Shown here: positions 63,767 through 64,000 of the stretch, piece by piece
Position numbering within the stretch: the stretch's first letter is position 1
How the letters are laid out: each line of letters begins with the position of its first letter
Assembly: GCF_037969875.1 (NCBI RefSeq)
Contig: NZ_CP150218.1
Coordinates: 4,092,001 to 4,156,000 of the forward strand
DNA: 64,000 nucleotides
Direction: 5' to 3'
From: Paenibacillus sp. FSL R7-0337
GTDB lineage: Bacteria > Bacillota > Bacilli > Paenibacillales > Paenibacillaceae
Position numbers and translations under genes: made by a program
The notes under the pieces: generated by a model
The model's input: the letters and a program-made list of their open reading frames with translations, nothing else
Told to the model about the DNA's origin: nothing
Database searches by the model: none

Positions 63767-63918
63767 CACTCCCTTACACCCTGCTCTATTCAACCTCTAA
63801 AGAATCAGTTCGCTATGATCCCATTCTCATAGTATTGACTAGAACAACGTCCGGGAAACGTCCCCGAAGCACAGAAAGGCTGTTTAACCTGCTGAAAAAT
63901 CTTCTAGACATACAGAAA

Positions 63919-63946
63919 CAGGAGCCTCATCGAGGCCCCTGCTCCT
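63919..63946 (-). terminator. Probable terminator of a gene outside the right edge
   Basis: AGGAGCCTC and GAGGCcCCT form a short stem; TTTC follows on the minus strand. The 230 bases from 63767 to the window end hold no coding frame I can support. Confidence 0.4.
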
Positions 63947-64000
63947 ATACGTATTTATTCAGTTCTGCTTCAGTCTAGATATAGATTGGCAGCACTTGAT

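Noticed and set aside
1..64000. CRISPR array, tRNA or rRNA genes
   Set aside because: No regularly spaced direct repeats of CRISPR type, no cas genes, and no recognisable tRNA or rRNA sequence were found on either strand.

Overview
The window looks like a Bacillales chromosome close to the replication origin, most likely Paenibacillus. It carries the whole walR-walK-yycH-yycI-walJ-htrA block, rlmH, a CxxH/CxxC protein gene, cydABDC, an SLH-domain surface protein, and a membrane AraC-type regulator next to a solute-binding lipoprotein, which is a very common Paenibacillus arrangement. The species is not determined here.

Region 1 (1 to about 21,590) is an accessory island ending exactly at the 3' end of rlmH. 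A large serine recombinase resembling Staphylococcus CcrA/CcrB (15494-17206) lies in it. Upstream, on the same strand, are a DUF927/Cch-like AAA+ helicase (11735-13366), a protein with a very acidic tail, a RadC/JAMM protein and several small unknowns. The rlmH end reads ...TATCATAAG-TAG, the sequence type that SCC elements use as attachment site in staphylococci. I read this as an SCC-like cassette in Paenibacillus. Its far end is not in the window. Cargo includes a large HTH plus nuclease-like protein with a probable partner running off the left edge, an XRE regulator, an EcsC-family protein, a lipoprotein, a frameshifted copper-amine-oxidase-N-like surface protein, an HNH endonuclease, a TIR protein paired with a PD-(D/E)XK-like protein, and a 40-residue membrane peptide behind a ten-A run. 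A remnant of a second recombinase 3' end and two copies of a ~90-nt hairpin element show how the right end was built up.

Region 2 (22,170-29,850) holds two tandem copies, about 3.8 kb apart, of a three-gene unit: BlaI-type repressor, BlaR1-type M56 membrane protease, and a secreted protein that shares the sensor domain of the protease. MecI/BlaI-type operators (TACA-NN-TGTA) precede the first unit.

Region 3 (29,900-44,350): an SLH-anchored PAP2 phosphatase; a frameshifted sensor/AraC regulator with a solute-binding lipoprotein; a five-gene nickel/peptide-type ABC importer behind a TTGACA-N18-TAATAT promoter and a near-perfect Fur box; an ArsR-type regulator divergent from an MFS exporter; and a short CxxH/CxxC gene.

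Region 4 (44,440-53,400): pepF-like oligopeptidase, a tandem 52-bp repeat, cydABDC behind two Rex-type operators, and two cold-shock genes.

Region 5 (53,660-64,000): htrA, walJ, yycI, yycH, walK, walR, an M23/LysM/G5 cell-wall peptidase and a membrane-anchored unknown, all on the minus strand. These genes work together in cell-wall homeostasis control.

Three reading frames are interrupted by what look like single-base indels (8.7 kb, 21.1 kb, 33.95 kb); sequencing error, true pseudogenes and slippage cannot be separated from sequence alone.
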